From NCBI RefSeq assembly GCF_036227265.1, contig NZ_CP109446.1, positions 2,918,501 to 2,982,500 on the forward strand: a stretch of 64,000 nucleotides of DNA. The letters are read 5' to 3'. The position numbers and the translations under genes were made by a program. The DNA is from Streptomyces sp. NBC_01476 (GTDB lineage Bacteria > Actinomycetota > Actinomycetes > Streptomycetales > Streptomycetaceae). The notes below the pieces were generated by a model, which saw only the letters and a list, made by a program, of their open reading frames with translations, did not search any database and had not been told where the DNA came from. Shown piece after piece: positions 27,135 through 35,019 of this stretch. Numbering within the stretch: the first letter of the stretch is position 1; each line of letters opens with the position of its first letter.

Positions 27135-30100
27135 ATGCAGATCCGGCTGACCGTCCTCGGGCCGCGCAGCGGCCGGGCCGCGCGTGGCTGCGACGTGCTG
27201 ATCACGGCGCCCGCGGGCACGGCGCTGGGAGCGGTGTCCGGGGCCCTGGCGTCCGCCGCAGGGTCGGGACAGCCGGGGGGCAGGTCCGGGGGTTCCTCGG
27301 TGGTGCTCTACGCCGGCACCGAGCGGCTCGCACCGACCGCCGTCCTCGGGGTCCCGCCGCTGGTGGACGGGGCGCTGGTGTCGCTGCACAGCCCCGCCGA
27401 GCAGTACGGCGAGGGCGCCGGCCCGACGGACCACGGCCAGTACGGGCGCTTCGGGGAGTACGGCCGCCCGCCGGCCGGCCTCCCCCGGCTGCACGTGGTC
27501 GGCGGCCCCGACGCGGGCGGTGTCCACCTGCTGCCCGGCGGCCAGGCCCGGATCGGCCGCTCGGCGGACGCGGACGTGCCGCTGGACGACCCGGACGTCT
27601 CCCGCCTGCACTGCGAGGTCACCGTCGGCACCGACGGCGAGGTCACCGTGGCGGACCTCGGCTCCACCAACGGCACCAAGCTCGCCGGCCGGGCGGTCGG
27701 CGAGCGGCCGGTGGTCTTCCCGCCGGGAGCGCTGCTCGGGATCGGAGAGTCCACCCTGCGGCTGGCCGCCGCGCACGCACCAGAACCGGCGCCGCTGCCT
27801 TCGGTGCCGGACGCGGACGGCCACCTCAGGGTCTCGCTGCGCGACGAGGACGCGCTTCCGTACGAGAAGGCGGTGCCCTCGTCGGAGGCGGCGACCTTCG
27901 GCCGCGGCTTCGCCACCCCGGAGTCGGGTCTGACCGCGCTCGCGGTACCGGAGGACGCCGCGGACCCGGAGGGGCGCCGCCGGGCCACCGGGGAGCGCGC
28001 CCGCGGCGGCCACGGCCAGGGCGAAGCCGCGGGTTCCGGGGTCGCGGGCGCCATAGGAGCCTGGGCCAAGCGCCGTATCCGCGGCGGACGTCCGGCGGCC
28101 GGGCCGGTCCCGACCGCGGCGGACGACGGCGAGGCGGAGGCGCTGCGCGAGCGGTGGCCGGACCCGGCGACCGTCCTGCTGACCGCGCTCGGCCCCGGGC
28201 GGCGGCTGTGGGAGCGGGGCACCGGGCACCCGGACGCCCTGACCGTACGGCTGGGGACCGCGGACCTGCTCTCCGGGGACGGTGCGCGGCAACTGCCCGA
28301 CGTCCCCTTCACCGTGGACCTGCGGGCGCCGTGGAGCAGCGCGCTGACCCTGGCCGGGCCGCGCCCCCGGCTGGCCGGGCTCGCCCGGGCGGTGCTGGCC
28401 CAGCTCTGCGCGCTGCACTCGCCCGCGGCCCTGGAGATCGTGCTGATCAGCGCGGACCGCTCGCGCGGGGCGGACCAGCGGGCCGAGGAGTGGTCCTGGC
28501 TCAACTGGGTGCCCCACCTGCGTCCCGCGCACGGGCAGGACTGCCGGCTGCTGCTCGCGTTCGACCGCGACCAGGCGGAGTCCCGCACCACCGAACTCAC
28601 CCGCCGCCTCGAATCCGGCCCGCTTGGCCCCCGCTGGGCCGCCGCCCCGGCCCCCGAGGTGGCCGCCGCGACCGCCGCCTACGACGGCCCCTTCACCGTC
28701 CTGGTCATCGATGGCGACCCCGGCTCCGTCGCCCTGCGCGAAACCGTCGCCCGCCTGGCGGCCTCCGGCCCGGCTTCCGGCATCCACGTCCTGTGTCTCA
28801 CCGAGACCGGCGAACGCCCGGTGATCTCCACGGGGTTGCTGGCCCGCCTCTCCGGCGACGTCTCCACCACCCTCCACGTGACGCCTGCGGCGGGCCCGGC
28901 GGGCCGTCCCGGCGAAGCCGGCCCCCGGAACGACCCGCAGGCCGCGGCCGGCACGGGCCCGGCGGACGGCCGGGGGCGTACGCCGGCCCGTACGGGCACG
29001 GACGGCCCGGCTGCCCCCGGCTGGGAGCCTCCCCAGACCACACCCGGCATCAGCACCGGAACCCCCGGGTCCACCGCCGGCCAGAACCCGGCGGACAGCC
29101 GGGAGCGTACGCCGGCCGCAGGCGCAGGGGGCCGCACGGGCACCGAAGGCCCGGCTGCCGCCGGCTGGGAGCCGCCGCCGACCACACGCGGCACCGGCCC
29201 CGGAACCCCCGGGTCCACCGCCGGCCAGAACCCGGCGGACAGCCGGGAGCGTACGCCTGCCCGTACGGGCACGGACGACACGGCTGCCGCCGGCTGGGAG
29301 CCATCGCAGACCACACGCGCCACCGGCCCCGGCACCCCCGGGGCCACCGCGGGCGCGGGAGATCGTGCGGGCGGGGCGGGGGCCGCGTATGGGGACCGTA
29401 CCGGTGCCGGGCAGGGCACCGCGCTGGTCAGCCCCCCGGAGGGGATCGTCGTGGATGCTGTCTCCGCCGCCTGGGCGGAGCACTTCGCGCGGGCGCTCGC
29501 GCCCTTGCGGGAGGCGGAGGCGCAGGCCGGGGGGACGAGGTCGCGGCACGCGCTGCCGGTGACCGTACGGCTGCTGGACGAACTCGACCTCGCGCTGGCG
29601 ACGCCCGCCAGGATCGGGGCGCGGTGGGCCGAGGCACCGGCGGCGTGCGCCGCGGCCGGTGCGGTGCTCGGCAGGGGCGCCGGCGGCCGGGTCGTGGTGG
29701 ACCTGGTGGCGGAAGGACCGCACGTCGCGATCGGCGGCGCGCCCGGCGCCGGAAAGACGGAACTGCTGCGGTCGTTCGCCGCCGCGCTGGCCGCCGGCGA
29801 ACGGCCGGACCGGCTCGCCCTGGCGCTGGTGGACGGCGCCGGTGGCGAACGCGGCGAGGGCCTGCGCCCGTGCGCCGACCTCCCGCACGTCTCGACCCAT
29901 CTCGTCGCCGCCGACCCGGTCCGGATGCGGGAGTTCGCCCAGGCGCTGAGCTCCGAGCTGAAGCGCCGCGCCGAAGTGCTCGGCGAGCAGGACTTCGCCG
30001 CCTGGCACGCCGCCCGGCTGGTCACGGCGACGCTGCCGCACCAGGGCGGCACGGCCGGCCGCAAGCCCGCGACCCCGGACGCCGCCCGCTGGCCCGAGGG

Positions 30101-30806
30101 CCCGGTCGGCGACACGGCGCCCCGCGCGGACATCCCCCGGCAGAGCGGCGGCCCCGGGACGGCGCACGAACACGGTGCCGAGCAGGGCAGCGGCCGGCCC
30201 CCCGCCCTCCCCCGCCTCGTCCTCGTCGTGGACGACTTCGACGCCCTGGTCGCCCCCGCCCTCGGCAGCCCTGGCCGGCCCGCCGCCGGCAGCGTCGTCC
30301 GCGCGCTGGAAGCGGTCGCCCGGGACGGCGAACGCCTGGGTGTGCACCTGGTGTTCACCACCGGGCGCCCGGAGCGCACCGCCGGTACCGAGGCGGACGA
30401 GCGGGCCCGGCTGCGGATCGCGCTGCGGATGCCGGACCCGGAGTCGGCCACGCTGCTGGTGCACGTGGAGGATCCGGCGGGGCTGGACGACGCCGTGCCC
30501 GGCCGGGGCTATCTGCGCCGCCCCGGCGGCGCGGTGACACCGTTCCAGGCGGCCCGGGTCAGCACCCGTATCCCGCGGACCGCGACCCTGCGGCCCACCG
30601 TCGTACCGCTGGAGTGGGAGCGGATGGGTGATCCGCCGGCCCGCCGCCAGGTGCGTGAGCTGGGCAACGGCCCGACCGATCTCGCCCTGCTGGCCAGTGC
30701 GCTGGAGCGGGCCGCGGCCGAATCCGCTGCGGCGGCAGCCGAATCCGCCGACTCATCGGAAGAAGGCACCTTCTCCGCCGCGTCCCGGGCAACTCCCCTT
30801 ATCTGA
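27135..30806 (+). CDS. FHA-domain FtsK/SpoIIIE-type ATPase (EccC-like)
   Basis: 1223 residues. Residues of about 115-205 form an FHA domain (ARIGRSADADVPLDDPDVSRLHCEVTV ... LGSTNGTKL), which binds phosphothreonine. A middle region (about 330-520, VLLTALGPGRRLWERGTGHPDAL) resembles the non-catalytic part of FtsK/EccC proteins. A disordered Pro/Thr/Gly-rich linker with a threefold repeat covers about 600-740. The FtsK ATPase domain has Walker A GGAPGAGKTE (Lys874) and a Walker-B-like LVLVVDDFDAL. The start ATG begins MQIRLTVLGPRSG; GGGAGAAGGGA lies upstream. No WXG100 or other type VII secretion gene is adjacent. Divergent kinases suggest it is regulated by phosphorylation. Function is unknown; DNA or protein translocation are both possible. 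Confidence 0.82.
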   Translation: MQIRLTVLGPRSGRAARGCDVLITAPAGTALGAVSGALASAAGSGQPGGRSGGSSVVLYAGTERLAPTAVLGVPPLVDGALVSLHSPAEQYGEGAGPTDHGQYGRFGEYGRPPAGLPRLHVVGGPDAGGVHLLPGGQARIGRSADADVPLDDPDVSRLHCEVTVGTDGEVTVADLGSTNGTKLAGRAVGERPVVFPPGALLGIGESTLRLAAAHAPEPAPLPSVPDADGHLRVSLRDEDALPYEKAVPSSEAATFGRGFATPESGLTALAVPEDAADPEGRRRATGERARGGHGQGEAAGSGVAGAIGAWAKRRIRGGRPAAGPVPTAADDGEAEALRERWPDPATVLLTALGPGRRLWERGTGHPDALTVRLGTADLLSGDGARQLPDVPFTVDLRAPWSSALTLAGPRPRLAGLARAVLAQLCALHSPAALEIVLISADRSRGADQRAEEWSWLNWVPHLRPAHGQDCRLLLAFDRDQAESRTTELTRRLESGPLGPRWAAAPAPEVAAATAAYDGPFTVLVIDGDPGSVALRETVARLAASGPASGIHVLCLTETGERPVISTGLLARLSGDVSTTLHVTPAAGPAGRPGEAGPRNDPQAAAGTGPADGRGRTPARTGTDGPAAPGWEPPQTTPGISTGTPGSTAGQNPADSRERTPAAGAGGRTGTEGPAAAGWEPPPTTRGTGPGTPGSTAGQNPADSRERTPARTGTDDTAAAGWEPSQTTRATGPGTPGATAGAGDRAGGAGAAYGDRTGAGQGTALVSPPEGIVVDAVSAAWAEHFARALAPLREAEAQAGGTRSRHALPVTVRLLDELDLALATPARIGARWAEAPAACAAAGAVLGRGAGGRVVVDLVAEGPHVAIGGAPGAGKTELLRSFAAALAAGERPDRLALALVDGAGGERGEGLRPCADLPHVSTHLVAADPVRMREFAQALSSELKRRAEVLGEQDFAAWHAARLVTATLPHQGGTAGRKPATPDAARWPEGPVGDTAPRADIPRQSGGPGTAHEHGAEQGSGRPPALPRLVLVVDDFDALVAPALGSPGRPAAGSVVRALEAVARDGERLGVHLVFTTGRPERTAGTEADERARLRIALRMPDPESATLLVHVEDPAGLDDAVPGRGYLRRPGGAVTPFQAARVSTRIPRTATLRPTVVPLEWERMGDPPARRQVRELGNGPTDLALLASALERAAAESAAAAAESADSSEEGTFSAASRATPLI
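28950..29345 (+). repeat. Threefold 43-48 residue coding repeat in the FHA-FtsK linker
   Basis: Three in-frame units starting at the word GCGTACGCC near 28976, 29105 and 29249. Each encodes ERTPAxTGTxGPAAxGWEP, then a Thr-rich stretch, then GTPGSTAGQNPADSR. Units are 129 and 144 bases apart. The second has a five-residue insertion. Confidence 0.85.
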
Positions 30807-30816
30807 TCGATCATCG

Positions 30817-30843
30817 CGTGGGTAAAAGATCAGCCAACCCACG
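30817..30843. promoter_or_regulatory. Inverted repeat CGTGGGT-N13-ACCCACG
   Basis: Seven-base arms separated by 13 bases, starting 10 bases past the FHA-FtsK stop codon and about 120 bases before the ABC operon. It could be a weak terminator or an operator. Confidence 0.4.
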
Positions 30844-30870
30844 GCATGTTTACCCCAAGATCACGGCATG
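30840..30870 (+). promoter_or_regulatory. Direct repeat CACGGCATG, 22 bases apart
   Basis: Identical 9-mers at 30840-30848 and 30862-30870, exactly two helical turns apart. They lie upstream of the candidate promoter of the ABC operon, which suggests a regulator binding to one DNA face. Confidence 0.35.
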
Positions 30871-30903
30871 GTCACGATGACTCGCGCGCTCCCCCGCCCT
30901 GTC

Positions 30904-30932
30904 TTGCGGGCCGGTTGACCCGGGCGTAGGAC
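30904..30932 (+). promoter_or_regulatory. Candidate promoter of the ABC transporter operon
   Basis: TTGCGG, 17-base spacer, TAGGAC; both resemble the housekeeping consensus. Transcription would start near 30939, leaving a short leader with the GAGGGG ribosome-binding site before the ATG at 30962. Confidence 0.4.
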
Positions 30933-30961
30933 TGACGCCACGGGACTGAGGGGATGACCGA

Positions 30962-32386
30962 ATGGCCACGTCAGCAAGGAAAAGCTCGCGCACAAGAACC
31001 GCACACGGAACCCGCAATCCGCGCACGCTCCGGACAGCGGTCGCCGTACTCGCCGCCGGCGCACTCGCGTTCACCGCGAGCGCCTGCGGCGGTGGCGGCG
31101 ACAAGAAGGACGACACATCGGGCTCGCCATCGGCGAGTTCCCCATCGGCGTCCGCCTCCGGGCTGCAGCTTCCCGATCTGCACGGCCAGAAGATCGAGGT
31201 GGCCGCCGTCTGGACCGGCCCCGAGCAGAAGAACTTCCAGAAAGTTCTTGACGAGTTCGACAAACGGACCGGCGCGAAATCCACCTTCGTACCGACCGGC
31301 GACAGCCAGTCCACCTTCCTGGGCACGAAGATCGAGGGCGGTGCACCGCCTGACGTGGCCTTCCTCGCCCAGAACGGGGTGCTGCACCAATTCGCCGACA
31401 AGGGCTGGCTGAAACCGCTCGGCCCCGAGGCGCAGGCGCAGCTGACCCAGAACTTCTCGCCGGGCTGGCAGAAACTCGGCGCCTGGAAGGGCAAGCAGTA
31501 CGGCGTGTACGCGAAGGTCTCCAACAAGTCGATGATCTGGTACAACAACGCCGCCTTCGAGAATGCGGGCGCGACCGTACCCACGACCTGGGCCGACTTT
31601 CTGAAGACCGCGGAAACCATCTTCGAGTCGGGCACCGCGCCGGTATCGATCGGCGGCGGGGACGGCTGGACGCTCACCGACTGGTTCGAGAACATCTATC
31701 TCTCGCAGGCCGGTCCGGAGAAGTACGACCAACTGGCCGCGCACCAGATCAAATGGACCGACCCGTCGGTGAAAGACGCGCTCACCACACTGGGACAGCT
31801 CTTCGGCAGGAAAGACCTGATCGCCGGCGGTACCAGCGGTGCGCTCGCGGCGGACTTCCCGAAGTCCGTGACCACCGTCTTCACCGGCAATCCGCCCGGC
31901 GCCGCGATGGTCTACGAGGCCGACTTCGTCTCGGCGTTCATCAGCGCCAACACCAAGGCGAAAGTGGGCACCGACGCCAAGGAATTCCCGTTCCCCGCGG
32001 TCGGCTCCGGGAAGGCGCCGGTGGTCAGCGGCGGTGACGTGGGCGTCGCACTGAAGGACAGCAAGGGCGCACAGGCGCTGCTGACCTTCATCGCCTCGAC
32101 CGACGCGGCCAAGATCTGGGCGCAGGGCGGCGGTTACCTCTCGCCGAACAAGTCGCTCGACCTGTCGGCCTACCCGGACGACGTGCAGCGCGACATCGCC
32201 AAGTCGCTGATCGCCTCCGGCGACGACTTCCGGTTCGACATGTCGGACCAGGCACCTGCGGCCTTCGGCGGCACCAAGGGCCAGGGTGAGTGGAAGGACC
32301 TGCAGGACTTCCTCAGCAAGCCGTCCGATGTGGCGGGCGCGCAGGCGAAGCTGGAAGCGGACGCGGCACAGGCGTACGGGAGCTGA
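30962..32386 (+). CDS. ABC transporter solute-binding lipoprotein (sugar type, family 1)
   Basis: 474 residues. Lipoprotein signal with lipobox FTASAC (Cys42), then a Ser/Pro/Ala linker and an extracellular-solute-binding fold (KIEVAAVWTGPEQKNFQKVLDEFDKRTGA, APPDVAFLAQNGVLHQFADKG). It should capture a sugar, probably an oligosaccharide or alpha-glucoside, outside the membrane. The similarity is to AglE-like proteins, and the exact substrate cannot be told from sequence. It is first in a three-gene operon; the next gene starts six bases after its stop. Confidence 0.88.
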   Translation: MATSARKSSRTRTAHGTRNPRTLRTAVAVLAAGALAFTASACGGGGDKKDDTSGSPSASSPSASASGLQLPDLHGQKIEVAAVWTGPEQKNFQKVLDEFDKRTGAKSTFVPTGDSQSTFLGTKIEGGAPPDVAFLAQNGVLHQFADKGWLKPLGPEAQAQLTQNFSPGWQKLGAWKGKQYGVYAKVSNKSMIWYNNAAFENAGATVPTTWADFLKTAETIFESGTAPVSIGGGDGWTLTDWFENIYLSQAGPEKYDQLAAHQIKWTDPSVKDALTTLGQLFGRKDLIAGGTSGALAADFPKSVTTVFTGNPPGAAMVYEADFVSAFISANTKAKVGTDAKEFPFPAVGSGKAPVVSGGDVGVALKDSKGAQALLTFIASTDAAKIWAQGGGYLSPNKSLDLSAYPDDVQRDIAKSLIASGDDFRFDMSDQAPAAFGGTKGQGEWKDLQDFLSKPSDVAGAQAKLEADAAQAYGS

Positions 32387-32392
32387 GGCCGG

Positions 32393-33787
32393 ATGGCCGA
32401 CGCCTCCGTTCCGGAAGCGGGGGGCGGCATCATGGGTGCCGCGCCGGTCGCGCCGGGTTCCGGCAAGGGACCCGGCGCCGCCCCGCCCCGCCTCCGCCGC
32501 AGCATCCTGGGCACCCGCCCCTGGGTCGCCGCCCTCTTCCTGCTGCCCGCGCTGATCCTGCTGGGCGCGCTGGTGGCCTATCCGATCGGCTTCACCGTCT
32601 ACCGCAGCCTCTTCGACGCCGACGGCAGCGGCTTCGTCGGGCTGAAGAACTTCGGCACCGTCTTCAGCGACCACGGCATCCTCACCGCGGTCCGCAACAA
32701 CGCGATCTGGGTGGTGGTGGCGCCGACCGTGGCGACCGCGCTCGGCCTGGTCTTCGCGGTGCTCACCGAACGGGTCAGCTGGGGAACAGCGTTCAAGCTG
32801 GTCGTCTTCATGCCGATGGCCATCTCGATGCTGGCCGCCGGCATCATCTTCCGGCTGGTCTACGAGCAGGACCCGTCGCAGGGCGTGGCCAACGCGGTGG
32901 TGGTGACGGTGCACGACACCTTCACCGACAACGCGGCCTATCCCGGGGCCCGGCCGCGCCCCGGCGGTGACCTGGTGCCGACCGCGGGCGGCTCGTTCAC
33001 CTCCACGTCGACCGCCAGGGCGGACACATCGGCGGACCTGCCACTGGTCGGCATCCCGCAGAACAAGGTGCCGGCCGGCGCCCAGCAGGCCAAGCCGGCC
33101 GCGCAGCGCCCGGACGCGGTCACCGGCACCGTATGGCTGGACTTCCGGCCCGGCGGCACCGGCAGGCCCGGGGTGATCGACCCCGGCGAGAAGGCGCTGT
33201 CCGGGGTGAAGGTGCAGGCGGTCAAGGACGGCAAGGTGATCGCCTCGGCCAAGTCCGGCAAGGACGGCACCTATCAGCTCCCGGAGAAGGCCGCGGGCGC
33301 CCAACTGCGGCTTCCCGCCTCCAACTTCGCGGAGAAGTACGGCGGCATCAACTGGCTCGGCCCGGATCTGGTCACCCCGTCCATCATCGGCTCCTACGTG
33401 TGGATGTGGGCCGGCTTCGCGATGGTGCTCATCGCGGCGGGGCTGGCCGGAGTGCCGCGCGAACTGATGGAACAGGCCCGGGTGGACGGCGCCAACGAGT
33501 GGCAGGTCTTCCGCCGGATCACCGTGCCGCTGCTGGCCCCGGTGCTGGTCGTGGTGATGGTCACGCTGATGATCAACGTGCTGAAGATCTTCGACCTCGT
33601 GTACATCATCGCGCCCAGCAACACCCAGTCCAATGCCAACGTGCTGGCGCTGCAGCTGTATCTGTCGTCGTTCGGCGGCGGTGACGACCAGGGCGTCGGC
33701 AGTGCGATCGGTGTGATCCTGCTGCTGCTGGTGCTGCCCGTCATGATCTTCAACATCCGGCGGTTGCGCAGGGAGGGGCGGCGATGA
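32393..33787 (+). CDS. Sugar ABC transporter permease with large extracytoplasmic insert (MalF-like)
   Basis: 464 residues, against about 300 for typical family members. Helices near 46-66, 104-123 and 133-157 are followed by an insert at about 160-328. Residues 242-312 of the insert (VTGTVWLDFRPGG ... GVKVQAVKDGKVIASAKSGKDGTYQLPE) look like a carboxypeptidase-regulatory or Cna-B-like beta sandwich. Three more helices and the EAA loop (PRELMEQARVDGANEWQVFRRI) follow. An in-frame ATG at 32432 has a better ribosome-binding site (GGGGGCGG), so the true N-terminus may be 13 residues shorter. Its last codons overlap the next gene (ATGA). Confidence 0.9.
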   Translation: MADASVPEAGGGIMGAAPVAPGSGKGPGAAPPRLRRSILGTRPWVAALFLLPALILLGALVAYPIGFTVYRSLFDADGSGFVGLKNFGTVFSDHGILTAVRNNAIWVVVAPTVATALGLVFAVLTERVSWGTAFKLVVFMPMAISMLAAGIIFRLVYEQDPSQGVANAVVVTVHDTFTDNAAYPGARPRPGGDLVPTAGGSFTSTSTARADTSADLPLVGIPQNKVPAGAQQAKPAAQRPDAVTGTVWLDFRPGGTGRPGVIDPGEKALSGVKVQAVKDGKVIASAKSGKDGTYQLPEKAAGAQLRLPASNFAEKYGGINWLGPDLVTPSIIGSYVWMWAGFAMVLIAAGLAGVPRELMEQARVDGANEWQVFRRITVPLLAPVLVVVMVTLMINVLKIFDLVYIIAPSNTQSNANVLALQLYLSSFGGGDDQGVGSAIGVILLLLVLPVMIFNIRRLRREGRR

Positions 33788-34713
33788 GCGCGGACGCGAC
33801 AACGGACGCGGCGGGTGTGCCCGGCCTGCGGGCGAAGGTGTCGGCGCCGGCGGGCCGGCCGCGGCGCAGTCTCGCCGCCCGGCTGGCGGCGCGGGCGAGC
33901 GGCGGGGTGCTGCGGATCGTGCTGCTGCTGGTGGCGCTCTTCTGGCTGCTGCCGACGATCGGGCTGCTGCTGTCCAGCCTCCGTACCCCGAGCGACATCT
34001 CGGCCAGCGGCTGGTGGAAGGTCTTCACCTCGCCGTCCCAGCTGACCGTCAGCAACTACCGCACCCTGCTGGACAATCACGCGATCACCGACTCGCTGCT
34101 GAACACGGCGCTGATCACGGTGCCGGCCACGGTGCTGGTGGTGGTGATCGGCTCGCTGGCCGGTTACGCCTTCGCGTGGATGGACTTCCGCGGGCGGGAC
34201 TGGTGGTTCCTGGCGGTGGTGGCGATGCTGGTGGTGCCGGTCCAGGTGGCACTGGTGCCGGTGGCCCGGCTCTTCGGGGACATCGGCATCTTCGGCGACA
34301 TCATCGGGGTGGTGCTCTTCCACACCGCGTTCGGGCTGCCGTTCGCGATCTTCCTGCTGCGGAACTTCTTCGCCGAGATCCCGCGCGAGCTGCTGGAGGC
34401 GGCGCGGCTGGACGGGGCGGGCGAGTTGCGGCTCTTCACCCAGGTGGTCATGCCGCTGGGCGGCCCGGCCATCGCCTCGCTGGGCATCTTCCAGTTCCTG
34501 TGGGTGTGGAACGACATGCTGGTGGCGCTGATCTTCGCGGACAGCGGCTCGCAGCCGATCACGGTGGCCCTGCAGCAGCAGGTCCGCCAGTTCGGCAACA
34601 ACATCGACATCCTGGCGCCCGGCGCCTTCGTGTCGATGGTGATCCCCCTGGTGGTCTTCTTCGCCTTCCAGCGGCAATTCGTCTCCGGCGTGATGGCGGG
34701 GGCGGTCAAGTAG
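33784..34713 (+). CDS. Sugar ABC transporter permease (MalG-like)
   Basis: 309 residues with about six helices and the EAA motif (EIPRELLEAARLDGAGELRLFTQVVMP). Its ATG overlaps the preceding stop codon by four bases, so translation is coupled. It pairs with the upstream permease to form the membrane channel. No ATPase gene follows. In Streptomyces the shared ATPase MsiK, encoded elsewhere, usually energises such importers, an inference here. Confidence 0.9.
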   Translation: MSADATTDAAGVPGLRAKVSAPAGRPRRSLAARLAARASGGVLRIVLLLVALFWLLPTIGLLLSSLRTPSDISASGWWKVFTSPSQLTVSNYRTLLDNHAITDSLLNTALITVPATVLVVVIGSLAGYAFAWMDFRGRDWWFLAVVAMLVVPVQVALVPVARLFGDIGIFGDIIGVVLFHTAFGLPFAIFLLRNFFAEIPRELLEAARLDGAGELRLFTQVVMPLGGPAIASLGIFQFLWVWNDMLVALIFADSGSQPITVALQQQVRQFGNNIDILAPGAFVSMVIPLVVFFAFQRQFVSGVMAGAVK

Positions 34714-34801
34714 CCCCCCGGGGCCGCCCGGCCGGGGCGCAGGCAACCCCGTCCCGGCGGGTGAGCCCCGGCCCCCACCGCGGCGCCTGACGGCACTCCG
34801 A

Positions 34802-34829
34802 GGCGGACCCCGAGGCGTCGGGGTCCGCC
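34802..34829 (+). terminator. Hairpin terminator of the ABC operon
   Basis: Perfect 11-bp inverted repeat GGCGGACCCCG / CGGGGTCCGCC with an AGGCGT loop, about 90 bases past the last permease stop. Confidence 0.75.
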
Positions 34830-34941
34830 AGCCGGAGGGTCGGGCGGGGGCGTGAAGTGGCCGCCGCGGGCACGGGCGGGCACTCCGGGGCAGGGCTCCA
34901 GCGGGGGGTCGGGGTCCGCCACCCGGAGGGTCGGGCGGGGG
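34818..34941. repeat. 33-bp direct repeat overlapping the terminator arm
   Basis: The word TCGGGGTCCGCC followed by CCGGAGGGTCGGGCGGGGG occurs at 34818-34850 and 34909-34941 with one mismatch. The first copy contains the right arm of the terminator, so the left arm could pair with either copy. Confidence 0.8.
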
Positions 34942-35019
34942 TCGTCCGCGTGGCGGGGCCGCGGGGTGCGGGGACCGGGGCAGGCTCTGGTGGCGACGCC
35001 GCCGGAACCTGGAGCTGTC

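Larger units (their letters stand above)
34714..35019. other. Intergenic region after the ABC operon
   Basis: 306 bases with no gene. It holds the terminator at 34802-34829 and a 33-bp direct repeat (34818-34850 and 34909-34941). The promoter for the next gene is not recognised. Confidence 0.55.

Noticed and set aside
26508..30464. Very long minus-strand ORF (about 1300 codons) opposite the FHA-FtsK gene, and similar long antisense ORFs at 1090-2913, 10201-12627, 30971-33802, 38369-41071 and 45966-48806
   Set aside because: They mirror real genes in high-GC DNA, have Arg/Gly/Ala/Pro/His-rich products without motifs, and the opposite strand encodes well-conserved proteins.
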